From an uncultured Acidobacteriia bacterium (lineage in GTDB: Bacteria > Acidobacteriota > Terriglobia > Bryobacterales > Bryobacteraceae), in NCBI GenBank assembly GCA_903929755.1, contig CAIYVZ010000019.1:1-64000 (forward strand): a stretch of 64,000 bases of DNA. Reading direction: 5' to 3'. This document shows positions 54,569-64,000 of the stretch, one piece after another. The notes beneath the pieces were generated by a model that did not search any database, was not told where the DNA came from, and saw only the letters and a list, made by a program, of their open reading frames with translations. The translations under genes and the position numbers were made by a program. The stretch's first letter is position 1, and each line of letters opens with the position of its first letter.

Positions 54569-56920
54569 CTAAAGTTGCATCTTGGCCAGCAAACCCGGAT
54601 ACCGTGGATCGCTCCGCAGACTATCGAAAATCGGGTTCGACTTCAGCCCCAGAATATTCGGATCCCGATCCGTTATAGCCTGGTCCAGCAACTCGAAGGC
54701 GCTTTCGCGATCCCCCAAAGCCGTATAAACATAAGCAATACTCACCGGCGAAATATAAGCGGCCGCCGCCCGCCGTTCAATCGATTGCAGCAAAGGCCGA
54801 ACCGCCGCAATATCCCCGGCAGCCGCCAGCGTCATCGCCTCCAGCGAATCTACGAAATTGCTGCTCGCATCCGCCGCCCGCGCCTGCACATAACAAGCCG
54901 CCGCCTCCGCATACTTGCCCGCCTGCGTGTACACCTGGCCCATCATCGCGTGCGCCAGATAGTACTGCGGATTCATCTCCAGCACCTTCCGGAACTGAGC
55001 AATCGACAAATCGAAATTCCGCTGCAGGTAGTGCAGAAAACCCAAATGCACCCGGAACAGAATCGACAGCGGATCCAGTGACAACGCATTCTGCACCTGC
55101 GTTACCGCTTCATCCAGACGCCCCGTCGGCCGCAGAAAGAAGAACGAGTACATATCCCGAGCCACCGGCGAAGCCGGATTCAGCTCAATCGACCGCAGCA
55201 ACTCGCGCTCCGCCCCAGGCCAGTCCCAGTCGTACAACGCCAGCACCGCGCCCAGCGTTGCATGTGCCTCCGCCACCGTGTCGTCCAGTTCCAGCGCCTT
55301 CCGCACGGCGGCCTTAGCCTTCGGCATTACGTCCCGGGGCGAAGCGAACCCCAGAAAACCTTCTGAAAACCACGACGATGCCAGCCCGTCATGCGCCAGC
55401 GCGTATCCCGGGTCCATCCGAATGGCCTGTTCAAATAACCGCCGGGCCGCGTCCAGCCCCTCGCGCGTCATCTTGTAAAGCTCGTACCGGCCCCGCAGAT
55501 AAAGATCGTACGCTTCCAGGTTTTCCGTAAATCGCCGCACCACCATCACCGTGGAAACTGCCGCTATCGGCTGGTTTAAATCCCCGGTCAGAGCCGTCTT
55601 CAGGTGCCCCACAATCGCCACCGAGATCTCATCCTGAATCTCGAAAACGTCCGTCATCTCCCGGTCGAAACGTTCCGACCACAGATTGCTGCTGTCCCCG
55701 ACATTGATCAGCTGAACACTGATCCGCACCCGGTTCCCGGCCTTCCGAACGCTCCCCTCCAGCACACTTGCCACATTCAGAGACTCCCCTATCTTGCGGA
55801 TATCCTGCTGTGCGCCCCGGAACACGAACGCCGAGGTTCGCGCCGTCACCCTTAACCCCGAAACATGTGTCAGCGCGTTAATAATCTCTTCCGCCAGACC
55901 GTCGCTGAAGTAGTCGTTCTCCTTGTCCGAACTCATGTTGACGAACGGCAACACCGCGATCGACGGCGACGCCTTCGCCGGAGCCTGCCGAGTCCAAACC
56001 CCGGAAGCCGCGCTCATCACGCCCGAACGCGTCGCGAAGTAGATCTCCTCCAGCGCCGCCTTCACGTCAGCCATCTGCTGAAACCGCTGGTCGGGGTCTT
56101 TCTTCATACAGCGCGCCAAAATCGCCTGCAGTTCCGCCGGAGCCTCTGCTCCGGCTTCCGCCAGTGACTTCGGATCGTCCCGCAGCACGGCCGCCAGTGT
56201 CTCCAGCCCCGATTTTCCGTGGAACGCGCGCGCCCCCGTCAGCATCTCGTGCACCACCGAGCCGAACGAGAAAATGTCCGACCGCGGATCGATCTTGCGC
56301 CCCTGCGCCTGTTCCGGTGACATGTACGCAACCGTGCCGATAATCGCCCCAGCCGCCGTTTTCGGCCCCGCCGCGATGTGGACTGACCTCGTCACGTCGT
56401 CCTCTGCATCCATAGCCAGAGCCCCGCCGCTGTCGTCTCCCGAAAGCTTCGCCAGCCCGAAATCCAGCACTTTCGCCAGACCTTCCGGCGTCACCATCAC
56501 GTTCGCCGGTTTCAAGTCCCTGTGCACGATCCCGATATTGTGTGCCGCACTCAGAGCGTCGGCCATCTGCATAGCAATCCGGATTGCATCCACCGCCGGA
56601 ATCTTGCCGCCCGCGATCATATCGCCCAGCGTCTGCCCCCGAACCAGCTCCATCACGATGGAGTCCCCGCCCGTTTTTTCATCCCCCCAGGCCACAATGT
56701 CGTGGATGGTGATGATATTCGGATGGTTCAGTGACGAGGCCGCCCGCGCTTCCTGCAGGAACCGGGCCCGCATATCGGCAGAATCCGCAGTGGTGCTAAT
56801 CAGCACCTTGATCGCTACATGACGCCCCAGTTGGGTGTCGCGGGCCTTGAAGACAGCCCCCATCCCGCCTTCCCCGAGTTTCTCGAGGACTTCGTAGTGG
56901 GAAATGGTGGTTCCAATCAT
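54569..56920 (-). CDS. Ser/Thr protein kinase with TolB-like and TPR regions
   Basis: The kinase domain (1-275) is intact: GEGGMGAVF, the Lys in VAIKVL, VHRDLKPANVMV, DFGLAK and GTVAYMSPEQAQG. Next is a TolB-like/adenylate-cyclase-associated domain (about 315-460: IAVLPFVNMSSDKENDYFSDGLAEEI, then FRG and EGSVRKAGNRVRISVQLI), then TPR-like repeats to the end. There is no clear transmembrane helix, so it is probably cytoplasmic. It is divergent from the dead S41 gene, with which it may share a regulatory region. Confidence 0.93.
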   Translation of the reverse strand: MIGTTISHYEVLEKLGEGGMGAVFKARDTQLGRHVAIKVLISTTADSADMRARFLQEARAASSLNHPNIITIHDIVAWGDEKTGGDSIVMELVRGQTLGDMIAGGKIPAVDAIRIAMQMADALSAAHNIGIVHRDLKPANVMVTPEGLAKVLDFGLAKLSGDDSGGALAMDAEDDVTRSVHIAAGPKTAAGAIIGTVAYMSPEQAQGRKIDPRSDIFSFGSVVHEMLTGARAFHGKSGLETLAAVLRDDPKSLAEAGAEAPAELQAILARCMKKDPDQRFQQMADVKAALEEIYFATRSGVMSAASGVWTRQAPAKASPSIAVLPFVNMSSDKENDYFSDGLAEEIINALTHVSGLRVTARTSAFVFRGAQQDIRKIGESLNVASVLEGSVRKAGNRVRISVQLINVGDSSNLWSERFDREMTDVFEIQDEISVAIVGHLKTALTGDLNQPIAAVSTVMVVRRFTENLEAYDLYLRGRYELYKMTREGLDAARRLFEQAIRMDPGYALAHDGLASSWFSEGFLGFASPRDVMPKAKAAVRKALELDDTVAEAHATLGAVLALYDWDWPGAERELLRSIELNPASPVARDMYSFFFLRPTGRLDEAVTQVQNALSLDPLSILFRVHLGFLHYLQRNFDLSIAQFRKVLEMNPQYYLAHAMMGQVYTQAGKYAEAAACYVQARAADASSNFVDSLEAMTLAAAGDIAAVRPLLQSIERRAAAAYISPVSIAYVYTALGDRESAFELLDQAITDRDPNILGLKSNPIFDSLRSDPRYPGLLAKMQL

Positions 56921-56988
56921 TTAGAGGAGTGGCGCTGCCAAAAGAAGTACCGCATCAAAAAAAGACGACCGCTGACAAAAGACCGCCT

Positions 56989-57018
56989 GAACATGAGTGT
57001 TACATACGGCATATAATG
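56989..57018 (+). promoter_or_regulatory. Possible promoter for the S41-like gene
   Basis: TATAAT (57013-57018) is a consensus -10, and TGAACA (56989-56994) a partial -35 at 18-nt spacing. It lies in the 150-nt gap between divergent kinase and S41-like genes, 53 nt before the ATG. Confidence 0.45.
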
Positions 57019-57070
57019 GCATCAGCGGAATTGCGTACCAAAAGAAGGGTCCTCCGCGTCATAACTCTAT

Positions 57071-58279
57071 ATGAACAACCGTGCCAAATTCCTGGTCGTC
57101 CTGTCGTCCACTGGTTTAGTTGCTTTCCTCCTGCTTGGTGCGGTTGTTACGCGGAGTGTGGCGGCCGATACTAATACGGGCCGCAACGGAGTTTACCCGC
57201 ACATCGCGGTCTACTCTGAAGTGCTCTCACGTATCAAGAGTGAGTACGTAGCTGAGCCCGATATGAACGGTGTCTCGCTGGGTGCCGTCAACGGTATGCT
57301 CGAAGCGATCGACCCTTACGCCAGCTACCTCAACGCCAGCCAGTTCAAGGAATACGTCAAGAACTTCGATTCCTTTAAGGGCGACCTCGGCCTGGTTCTG
57401 GCCAAGAAGTACGGCTACATCACGGTTGTCTCCGTCGTCCCCGGCTCCCCGGCCGATAAAGCCGCGCTCACCACTGGCGATTTCATTGAAACCATCAAAG
57501 GTGTCGGGACTCGCGACATGCCTCTCGCCTTCGCCGCCCTCCTGCTCCGCGGCGAGCCGAATTCTACTATCGACATGACCGTCCTCCGCCGCAAGCCGGA
57601 ACCCCAAAAGCTGACCATGACGCGCACCGTGCTTACCTACCCTGCCGTCGAATCGAAGCTGATGGCCGATGGCGTCGGCTACATCAAGGCCCCCGTCCTC
57701 ACCAGCGGCAAGGTGAAAGAAATCGCGGCCGCCGTCACTTCCCTCGAAAAACAGGGTGCAAAGAAGCTCCTCCTCGACCTCCGCTACTGCGCCACAGGCG
57801 ATCCGGAGGACGGCGCCGAACTGGCAGGGCTCTTCCAGGGCACCGGTACACTGACCTGGGCCGAAGGCCAGAAGTTCCCCAAAAAGACCTATTCGGGTGA
57901 CGAGAAGAAGGTAATCACCAAACTGCCCCTCGTCGTGATGACGAACCGCGGCACTGCCGCCGCCGCTGAAGTGGCAGCCGCCGCCCTCCAGGGCAACAAG
58001 CGCGCCTCCCTCGTGGGCGAGCACACCTACGGTGACGCTTCCGTCCGCCGCCCCATAACCATGGAAGACGGCAGCGCCATCATCCTCTCCGTCGCCAAGT
58101 ACTACACGCCCGACGGCAAGTCCATTCAGGACAATGGCGTTACGCCGGAAACTCTCGTCGTGGAACCCGATCAGACCGGTGTCGATTCAGACGACGACGG
58201 TATCCCCGACGTCCCCGCCAAGAAGTCTGCCGACGATTCCATCCTCAAGAAGGCTCTGGAAGTCCTGGCGAAGAAATAA
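57071..58279 (+). CDS. S41 (CtpA-like) protein lacking the catalytic dyad
   Basis: A signal anchor (FLVVLSSTGLVAFLLLGAVV) is followed by a CtpA-like fold with a PDZ-like part (about 95-180: ITVVSVVPGSPADKAALTTGDFI). In active S41 peptidases the core reads G-T/S-A-S-A-S-E, then Lys 25 residues later. Here it is RGTAAAAEV with Ala297 at the nucleophile and Asp322 (HTYGDAS) at the Lys position. Both catalytic residues are gone, so no proteolysis is expected. The C-terminus carries DSDDDGIPD, a calcium-type repeat. It may be a peptide-binding or regulatory homologue. Confidence 0.85.
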   Translation: MNNRAKFLVVLSSTGLVAFLLLGAVVTRSVAADTNTGRNGVYPHIAVYSEVLSRIKSEYVAEPDMNGVSLGAVNGMLEAIDPYASYLNASQFKEYVKNFDSFKGDLGLVLAKKYGYITVVSVVPGSPADKAALTTGDFIETIKGVGTRDMPLAFAALLLRGEPNSTIDMTVLRRKPEPQKLTMTRTVLTYPAVESKLMADGVGYIKAPVLTSGKVKEIAAAVTSLEKQGAKKLLLDLRYCATGDPEDGAELAGLFQGTGTLTWAEGQKFPKKTYSGDEKKVITKLPLVVMTNRGTAAAAEVAAAALQGNKRASLVGEHTYGDASVRRPITMEDGSAIILSVAKYYTPDGKSIQDNGVTPETLVVEPDQTGVDSDDDGIPDVPAKKSADDSILKKALEVLAKK

Positions 58280-58301
58280 CGCTCGGCCTCAGCCGATCGC
58301 T

Positions 58302-58801
58302 CTACCGAACCTGAAGTAATTCGGCATAGAACTTGTGCATCCGGTCACCCGAGAGGTTGATCCGCAGCCCCAGTTCGTCCGTGTTCATTTGATCGGCCAG
58401 TTGCTCCTTGCCCGCGCCACCAGCGTATCCAGCTTTGTCTTCAGCCTGGCCACATCGGCCTGTGTCACTACGGCTCCCGTGTCGGGCACCGCAACATCGA
58501 AGTCCAGCTTCAGAATGTCTCCCAGTACCTCTCCCCAGCCCGCCAGGCTTCCGCCCGCCGCGAAATCCGGGAAGAACACCACGGTGTCGCCATTGGTGTG
58601 GGCGTTTCCGAAATCCAGCAGGTTCGCCTGTTCCTGTGCCAGCACCTTAGCTCCACCTGCCAGCAACTCGGTATTCAGGCTGGTGTGCTCTCTATGGTAA
58701 TCGGTGTTAATCAAAACGCGCACGGCTTGGTCAGAAAATGAGACCTTGTGGGTACGCCCCAGCAGCGCTTTGTAGTTTCCTGGCAGCTTGCCTTCCACCA
58801 T
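58302..58801 (-). pseudogene. Frameshifted, N-terminally truncated metallo-beta-lactamase-fold hydrolase
   Basis: An open frame (58801-58385) reads VRVLINTDYHREHTSLNTELL and GNAHTNGDTVVFFPD, the degraded HxHxDH and AHT...P segments of the MBL fold; His and Asp of the first motif are changed to Asp and Glu. The N-terminal beta strands are missing. After a stop near 58385 the frame shifts and continues DQMNTDELGLRINLSGDRM to a stop at 58302. It is a remnant. It ends next to leader copy B. Confidence 0.65.
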
Positions 58802-58815
58802 AATCAGCCCGCCCC

Positions 58816-59154
58816 GACAGTACTATTGGGCCCGGTACTCACAAAATTAACCAACAAGGTATTTGTTTTTGCACGAATCTGGTTATATAAGATATAAATG
58901 TTAACAGAAGTATAAGTAACGCTAGGATAAGGCCGTTTTGCTGCCGTGGGCCTGTCCAAGTGGACTCACCAAAAAGTACAAGGAAGTAAAACAACAAAGG
59001 AAACGCTTACTCGCAGCAACGCGTTTCATAGCATGTCTTGGCCTTGCCACCGCCGAGACTTTCAACTGGTGGTACGGCGGGACTGCCGTCACCGCCTCAT
59101 CTTTAGACTCGCTGCATCAGTTACCCTGCTTCCGACGGATCGCTAATGAATTAC
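58816..59154 (+). promoter_or_regulatory. Conserved promoter-plus-leader element, copy B
   Basis: This 339-nt segment aligns end to end with the minus strand of 9941-9642. The box GACAGTACTAT, three bases, GCCCGGTACTCACAAA (58816-58845) is nearly identical, the AT-rich part with TATAAATG (58893-58900) is the same length but diverged, and from 58946 the match is close. Insertions are 45 nt here after 58974 and 6 nt in copy A. Hairpins: GTCTTGGC (59035-59042) with GCCGAGAC (59052-59059), and 59068-59096 with arms GGTGGT/ACCGCC and ACGGC/GCCGT around loop GGGACT. The acyltransferase ATG (59146) lies inside the conserved segment. Confidence 0.7.
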
Positions 59155-60243
59155 TTCAGTGCCGTGCCCGATAGCCCCCGACTTTTGGCTGTTTCGTCGT
59201 TTCGCTCAAATAGCAGTAACCTGGATATTATCCGGGCCGTCGCCGTGATGAGTGTCTTCTTCGCCCACCTTAGGGGTCTCTTAATGCGAGAAGAATCCCT
59301 CACCGCATGGCACTTCGCCCAAATGGGCGTACTTACTTTTTTTGTCCATACCAGCATGGTGCTCATGTTCTCCCTGGAGAGAACACAACTCTTCGGTCGA
59401 GACCGGTTTCTTTCCTTTTATTTACGGAGAATATTTCGCATCTACCCCCTAAGCATTTTCTGCGTGACCGTGGCAATGGTTACACATCGAACTCCCGACA
59501 TTCTGGATCCTTTTGCCTATTGGACAGGCAAGCAATACTTCGTTAACCTGGCGCTTCTCACAAACCTGTTTTACGTCCGAAATATGGTGGGCGGACTCTG
59601 GACTTTGCCGATCGAAGTGCAAATGTACGTCACCCTCCCTTTTTTGTTTCTCTTGGGCCGCAGGTGGGGCTTGTGTGGCCTGATGCCTCTCTGGATACTT
59701 TCGGTCCCGCTGGCGATGCTTCAGCTCCACTACACGCAAAGACTGAATATGTTGGGTTTCGCACCCTGCTTTATCGGAGGTGTGATCTCATGGAACCTCT
59801 CGACCAGAGTTCCCCGCCGCCTGCCGGGCTGGCTCTGGCCATTCGCTTTTGTGGCGACCTGGCCGGTGTTTTTCGCCGCCCAGCATGAAACGGATATGCC
59901 CTTCCGGTGGGCATTTTGCTTTTTGCTTGGGCTGAGCATCCCGTGGTTTCAGGAGATTAACTGCGCGCCCCTACAGTGGCTGGCCCACGTACTGGCAAAA
60001 TACAGCTACGGCGTGTACCTTTCGCACATCGGGGTTATTCTCTGGTGCTTTTCCCTGCCCGTGCCCAGGGTGGTGCAATGGGTAGTCTTTCTGCCGCTTG
60101 CTTTCGTGGTGCCCTTCGCGCTCTTTCATTTGGTTGAAGATCCCATGATAAAAGCTGGCCAAAGGCTTTCAAACCGAATGTTCCGAGATTCCTCTGCGAT
60201 AACTCTTGAGGCTGGGGCTGATACGATTCGACGATCTCGTTAA
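59146..60243 (+). CDS. Membrane acyltransferase 3 (OafA/NodX type)
   Basis: The 365-residue protein has about 10 membrane helices, opening SNLDIIRAVAVMSVFFAHLRG, the family start with the key His, and ending LVEDPMIKAG near the last helix. Such enzymes O-acylate surface sugars or lipids. Composition is lower in GC than neighbouring genes. ATG at 59146 lies in the leader element; GTG at 59161 and later codons are alternatives, and no good ribosome site is visible before 59146. Confidence 0.85.
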   Translation: MNYFSAVPDSPRLLAVSSFRSNSSNLDIIRAVAVMSVFFAHLRGLLMREESLTAWHFAQMGVLTFFVHTSMVLMFSLERTQLFGRDRFLSFYLRRIFRIYPLSIFCVTVAMVTHRTPDILDPFAYWTGKQYFVNLALLTNLFYVRNMVGGLWTLPIEVQMYVTLPFLFLLGRRWGLCGLMPLWILSVPLAMLQLHYTQRLNMLGFAPCFIGGVISWNLSTRVPRRLPGWLWPFAFVATWPVFFAAQHETDMPFRWAFCFLLGLSIPWFQEINCAPLQWLAHVLAKYSYGVYLSHIGVILWCFSLPVPRVVQWVVFLPLAFVVPFALFHLVEDPMIKAGQRLSNRMFRDSSAITLEAGADTIRRSR

Positions 60244-60902
60244 CGGTACCTACGCGGCCGAGTACACCGCTTCGGGATCTCAGAACTCCGCACGGAGCGG
60301 GTGACGGGCAAAGTGTCATTCAGCGTACCCTATGGCATCCGCCGTAACCGGAAATTTGAGCCACGGCACAACAAGCGGAGTTTTGATTACCACGACGGTC
60401 GGCGCACAACCTCGTGATGTCAATGGTTGTTACCAGGCGGTCGAGTTGGTTGCGGAGGACCGAATGCAGAATGCGCAAGGTGTAAGGCTCGGTCTGAAGG
60501 CGCGCCTTACAGGCATCTCCATAAGCTCGGCGAGATAGCTTTTCGACAGACAGAGTATGCCGAGACCGGATCGCTATCCGATCTCGGCATGCTTCATGGC
60601 CGCGAGAACCGCTTCCGCCAGTTCGCCGGTGAAGGTCCGACCAGCAGCGCATCGTCCATTTAGGTGACGGAGGACGGCACCGGTACTTTTGGTGGGCCGT
60701 AGAACCTATCCAAACAGAATCACTGCATTTCCAAGTGAGCCGCAGCCAGCAGGGAGATGGTGATCTGGAGACACCGCGCCTCTCATGAACATTACGTTCT
60801 GCGAGGGGCAGATGCCTGAATTCCCCCATCTATCCCATTCTCCCTGCAAACTGCGATGGTGTTCCCCGCAGGAGGAGTCTAACCACATGGAAGCGGACTG
60901 GC
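60244..60902. other. Intergenic region with a 40-nt hairpin, no gene seen
   Basis: No convincing coding sequence is visible in 660 nt; the minus-strand open frame has poor composition and no start signal. At 60554-60593 AGTATGCCGAGA pairs with TCTCGGCATGCT, and CGGAT with ATCCG, around loop CGCT, a 17-bp stem with one mismatch and no T-run. It could be a transcription end, a repeat remnant or a structural site. Strand composition changes sharply across the region. Confidence 0.5.
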
Positions 60903-61967
60903 CTACCGAAGGAGCTGGCACACCGCGGCGGTAACCTGCGCGGTGGTGGCTTTGCCTCCCAGATCGGGCGTATGCAGGGCGGGGTCGGCCATGGTGGTCT
61001 CGATGGCCCGCATCAGCCGGGCAGCGGCGGCGGGTTCGCCGAGGTGCTCCAGCATCATTTGACCGGACCAGAAGGTACCGACGGGATTGGCGATTCCCTT
61101 TCCCGTGATATCGAAGGCCGAGCCGTGGATGGGCTCGAACATGGACGGGAAGCGGCGCTCGGGGTTGAGGTTGGCGGTGGGGCCGATGCCGAGGGAACCG
61201 GCGAGGGCGGCGGCAAGATCGGAGAGAATGTCGGCGTGGAGGTTGGTGGCGACGACGGTGTCGATGGAGGCGGGTTTGAGCACCATGCGCATGGTCATGG
61301 CGTCCACCAGCATTTTGTCCCAGGTGACGTCAGGGAACTCTTTGGAGACTTCGGCGGCGATTTCATCCCACATAACGAGGCCGTTGCGCTGGGCGTTGGA
61401 TTTGGTGACGACGGTGAGGAACTTACGGGGACGGGACTGGGCGATGCGGAAGGCGTAGCGCATGATACGTTCGACGCCGGCGCGGGTGAAGATGGCGACT
61501 TCGGTGGCTACCTCTTCGGGGAGGCCGCGGTGGGAGCGTCCGCCCTGGCCAGCGTACTCGCCTTCGGAGTTTTCGCGGACGATAATCCAGTCGAGGTCGG
61601 CGGGGCCGACGTCCCGAAGGGGGCCGGAGATGCCTTTCAGGAGACGTGCGGGGCGGACGTTGGCGTATTGATCGAAGGGCTGGCAAATGGCGAGACGAAG
61701 GCCCCAGAGCGTGACGTGGTCGGGGACCTCGGGCGCACCGACGGCTCCGAAATAGATGGCGTCGAAGTCTTTCAGCTGCGAAAGGCCGTCGGCGGGCATC
61801 ATCACGCCGTGGCGGTGGTAGTAGTCGGAGCCCCAGGGGAAATGGGTGACATCGAGGGAGAAGCCTCCGTCGGCCTGGGCGCAGGCGGCGAGGGCTTCGA
61901 GGCCGGCGGCGATGACTTCTTTGCCAATGCCGTCACCGGGGATGGCGGCGATCCTGTATTTTTTCAT
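60903..61967 (-). CDS. Tartrate/D-malate dehydrogenase-like decarboxylating enzyme
   Basis: The 354-residue protein is of the isocitrate/isopropylmalate dehydrogenase fold. Its start YRIAAIPGDGIGKEVIAAG, YFGAVGAPEVPDHVTLWGLRL, IVRENSEGEYAGQGG and the metal/substrate segment DAMTMRMVLKP, plus MFEPIHGSAFDITGKGIANP, point to the tartrate dehydrogenase/D-malate dehydrogenase branch, which oxidatively decarboxylates D-malate or tartrate. ATG at 61967 is chosen as the fold begins at once; the longer upstream frame is antisense to the esterase. Confidence 0.9.
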   Translation of the reverse strand: MKKYRIAAIPGDGIGKEVIAAGLEALAACAQADGGFSLDVTHFPWGSDYYHRHGVMMPADGLSQLKDFDAIYFGAVGAPEVPDHVTLWGLRLAICQPFDQYANVRPARLLKGISGPLRDVGPADLDWIIVRENSEGEYAGQGGRSHRGLPEEVATEVAIFTRAGVERIMRYAFRIAQSRPRKFLTVVTKSNAQRNGLVMWDEIAAEVSKEFPDVTWDKMLVDAMTMRMVLKPASIDTVVATNLHADILSDLAAALAGSLGIGPTANLNPERRFPSMFEPIHGSAFDITGKGIANPVGTFWSGQMMLEHLGEPAAAARLMRAIETTMADPALHTPDLGGKATTAQVTAAVCQLLR

Positions 61968-62861
61968 CTGCTTCGATAATATCGGGACGTGGCGATTTCT
62001 TTTTCTGAACCGGTGAAGGCTGTCCTTGCGCGGATGGCGGCGATGGATGACCGCGATGGCAGTATGGAGGCCGCGCGCGGGTATTTGTTGCGGATTTCCG
62101 CGTTTTCCGGGGTGGGTGCCCAGATGGTGAGCGTGGAAGACCGGGAGGTCCCGGTGCCGGTTCGGATTTATCGGCCCGCGGAGGGCGTGCTGCCAGCCGC
62201 CGTGTTTTTTCATGGGGGGTGGTTCTGTTTGGGGAGCCTCGAAACGCATGACGCGGCGATCCGTGACATCGCAAAGGCGGCGAACTGCGTGGTGGTTGCG
62301 GTGGATTACCGACTGGCACCGGAGCATCCGTTCCCGGCGGGTGTGAGCGACTGTCTGGCGGCTACGGCGTGGGTTCGGGAACATGCCGGGGAGCTGGGAA
62401 TTGATGGGGAGCGGATCGCTGTGTTCGGGGATTCGGCGGGCGGGGCCCTGGCGGCCGCTGTGGCTCGGCATTTCCCCTGGCTGAAGGGCCAGGTGCTGAT
62501 TTATCCAGTGGCAGATGCAGCGATGGATACGGAATCATGGGATACCTTCGCGGAGGGGCCGACGGTGACTCGGGCGCGCGGCGTCTGGGCGTGGGATTTG
62601 TATGTGCCGGATGTTGCGGAGCGGGGGAATCCGGATGCTTCGCCAGGGCGGGCGGAAGATTTTCGGGGTTTGCCTCCAGCTTTGGTGATTACCGCGGAAC
62701 TGGATGCTTTACGGGATGAGGGTGAGGCTTATGGTGCGCGTTTGCAGGCGGCGGGGGTGGCCACGACGGTGATCCGCTGGCCGGGGATGATTCATGGCTC
62801 CATGCTGATGGCTACGGTGCTGCCGGAAGCCCCGGAGCTGCTGGCGAGGATTGCGGCGGGG

Positions 62862-64000
<1,139 letters not shown>

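Noticed and set aside
58880-58912. dif-like recombination site in the AT-rich part of leader B
   Set aside because: A loose resemblance to XerD-type TGTTAA, but the segment is the same-length diverged spacer of the leader and copy A does not keep it.
58938-59174. A small protein encoded by both leader copies (also 9589-9819 minus)
   Set aside because: Both frames are open and indels are multiples of three, but substitutions between copies fall mostly on first and second codon positions, and starts are TTG/GTG without ribosome sites. The RNA pairing explains conservation better.
60320-60829. A 169-residue minus-strand frame
   Set aside because: High Arg/Ser/Cys content, spans the hairpin, no start signal or recognisable domain.

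Overview
The window looks like chromosomal DNA of a GC-rich, free-living Gram-negative bacterium, most likely an acidobacterium of the Solibacter/Bryobacter type. This is inferred from family content, not from a marker gene: CRTAC-like FG-GAP/ASPIC protein, S53 protease with the repetitive Ig-like tail common in that group, Ser/Thr kinase with TolB-like and TPR regions, ThuA and AP-endonuclease-type TIM-barrel proteins, Uma2, OPT transporter and FadL. There are no rRNA or tRNA genes, no CRISPR, no prophage and no intact insertion sequence.

Layout. 0.1-3.4 kb: FG-GAP/ASPIC protein, a small membrane protein and an AHSA1-type protein. 3.4-9.6 kb, minus strand: a run of five exported proteins around a FadL-type porin, including an SGNH-like protein that has lost its nucleophile, read from a 300-nt leader element (copy A). 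10.3-20.3 kb, plus strand: a compact co-directional run with a UbiB/AarF kinase, a phasin-like protein, a degenerate second UbiB, a cyclic-nucleotide-binding protein, two START/COQ10-like proteins, GalT, a PpiC isomerase without signal peptide, a true formylglycine-generating enzyme and an exported alpha/beta hydrolase. 20.3-25.7 kb, minus strand: SIS isomerase, thioesterase, and a sugar-type operon (transporter, DMT protein, aldo/keto reductase, TIM-barrel isomerase, ThuA). 25.7-29.3 kb: Uma2 gene between direct repeats, zinc ribbon, 15-bp tandem array, OPT transporter, YqeY. 29.4-35.4 kb: serA, toxin debris, alpha-amylase, cysN and cysD. 35.4-44.6 kb: site-2 protease, nucleotidyltransferase pair, exported MsrB/MsrA, RecN, DUF4920-like protein, two MFS transporters, a broken VapBC pair and a Tat-exported TIM-barrel protein. 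44.6-60.2 kb: GGDEF-EAL protein, SDR, M28 peptidase, amidohydrolase, PaaK-like remnant, S53 protease, Ser/Thr kinase, catalytically dead S41 protein, metallo-beta-lactamase pseudogene, leader copy B and a membrane acyltransferase. 60.9-64 kb: tartrate/malate-type dehydrogenase, carboxylesterase and the end of an acyl-CoA mutase.

Most striking signal. Two segments (9642-9941 minus; 58816-59154 plus) are colinear end to end, differ only by two indels, and each sits directly before a start codon. They share a 30-nt upstream box with repeated GTACT, a diverged AT-rich spacer of the same length with a -10-like TATAAAT, and a well conserved transcribed part that can form hairpins. One of those hairpins carries a compensatory A-U to C-G change. 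I read them as a promoter-plus-structured-leader family that I cannot match to a known riboswitch.

A second theme is decay of catalytic copies beside intact neighbours: pseudo-UbiB, nucleophile-less SGNH, dead S41 peptidase, CysN with a vestigial APS-kinase tail, a VapC with its middle deleted, a BrnT fragment, and duplicated 3' gene tails of serA and the S53 protease. The strand composition also changes abruptly near 60.2-60.9 kb.
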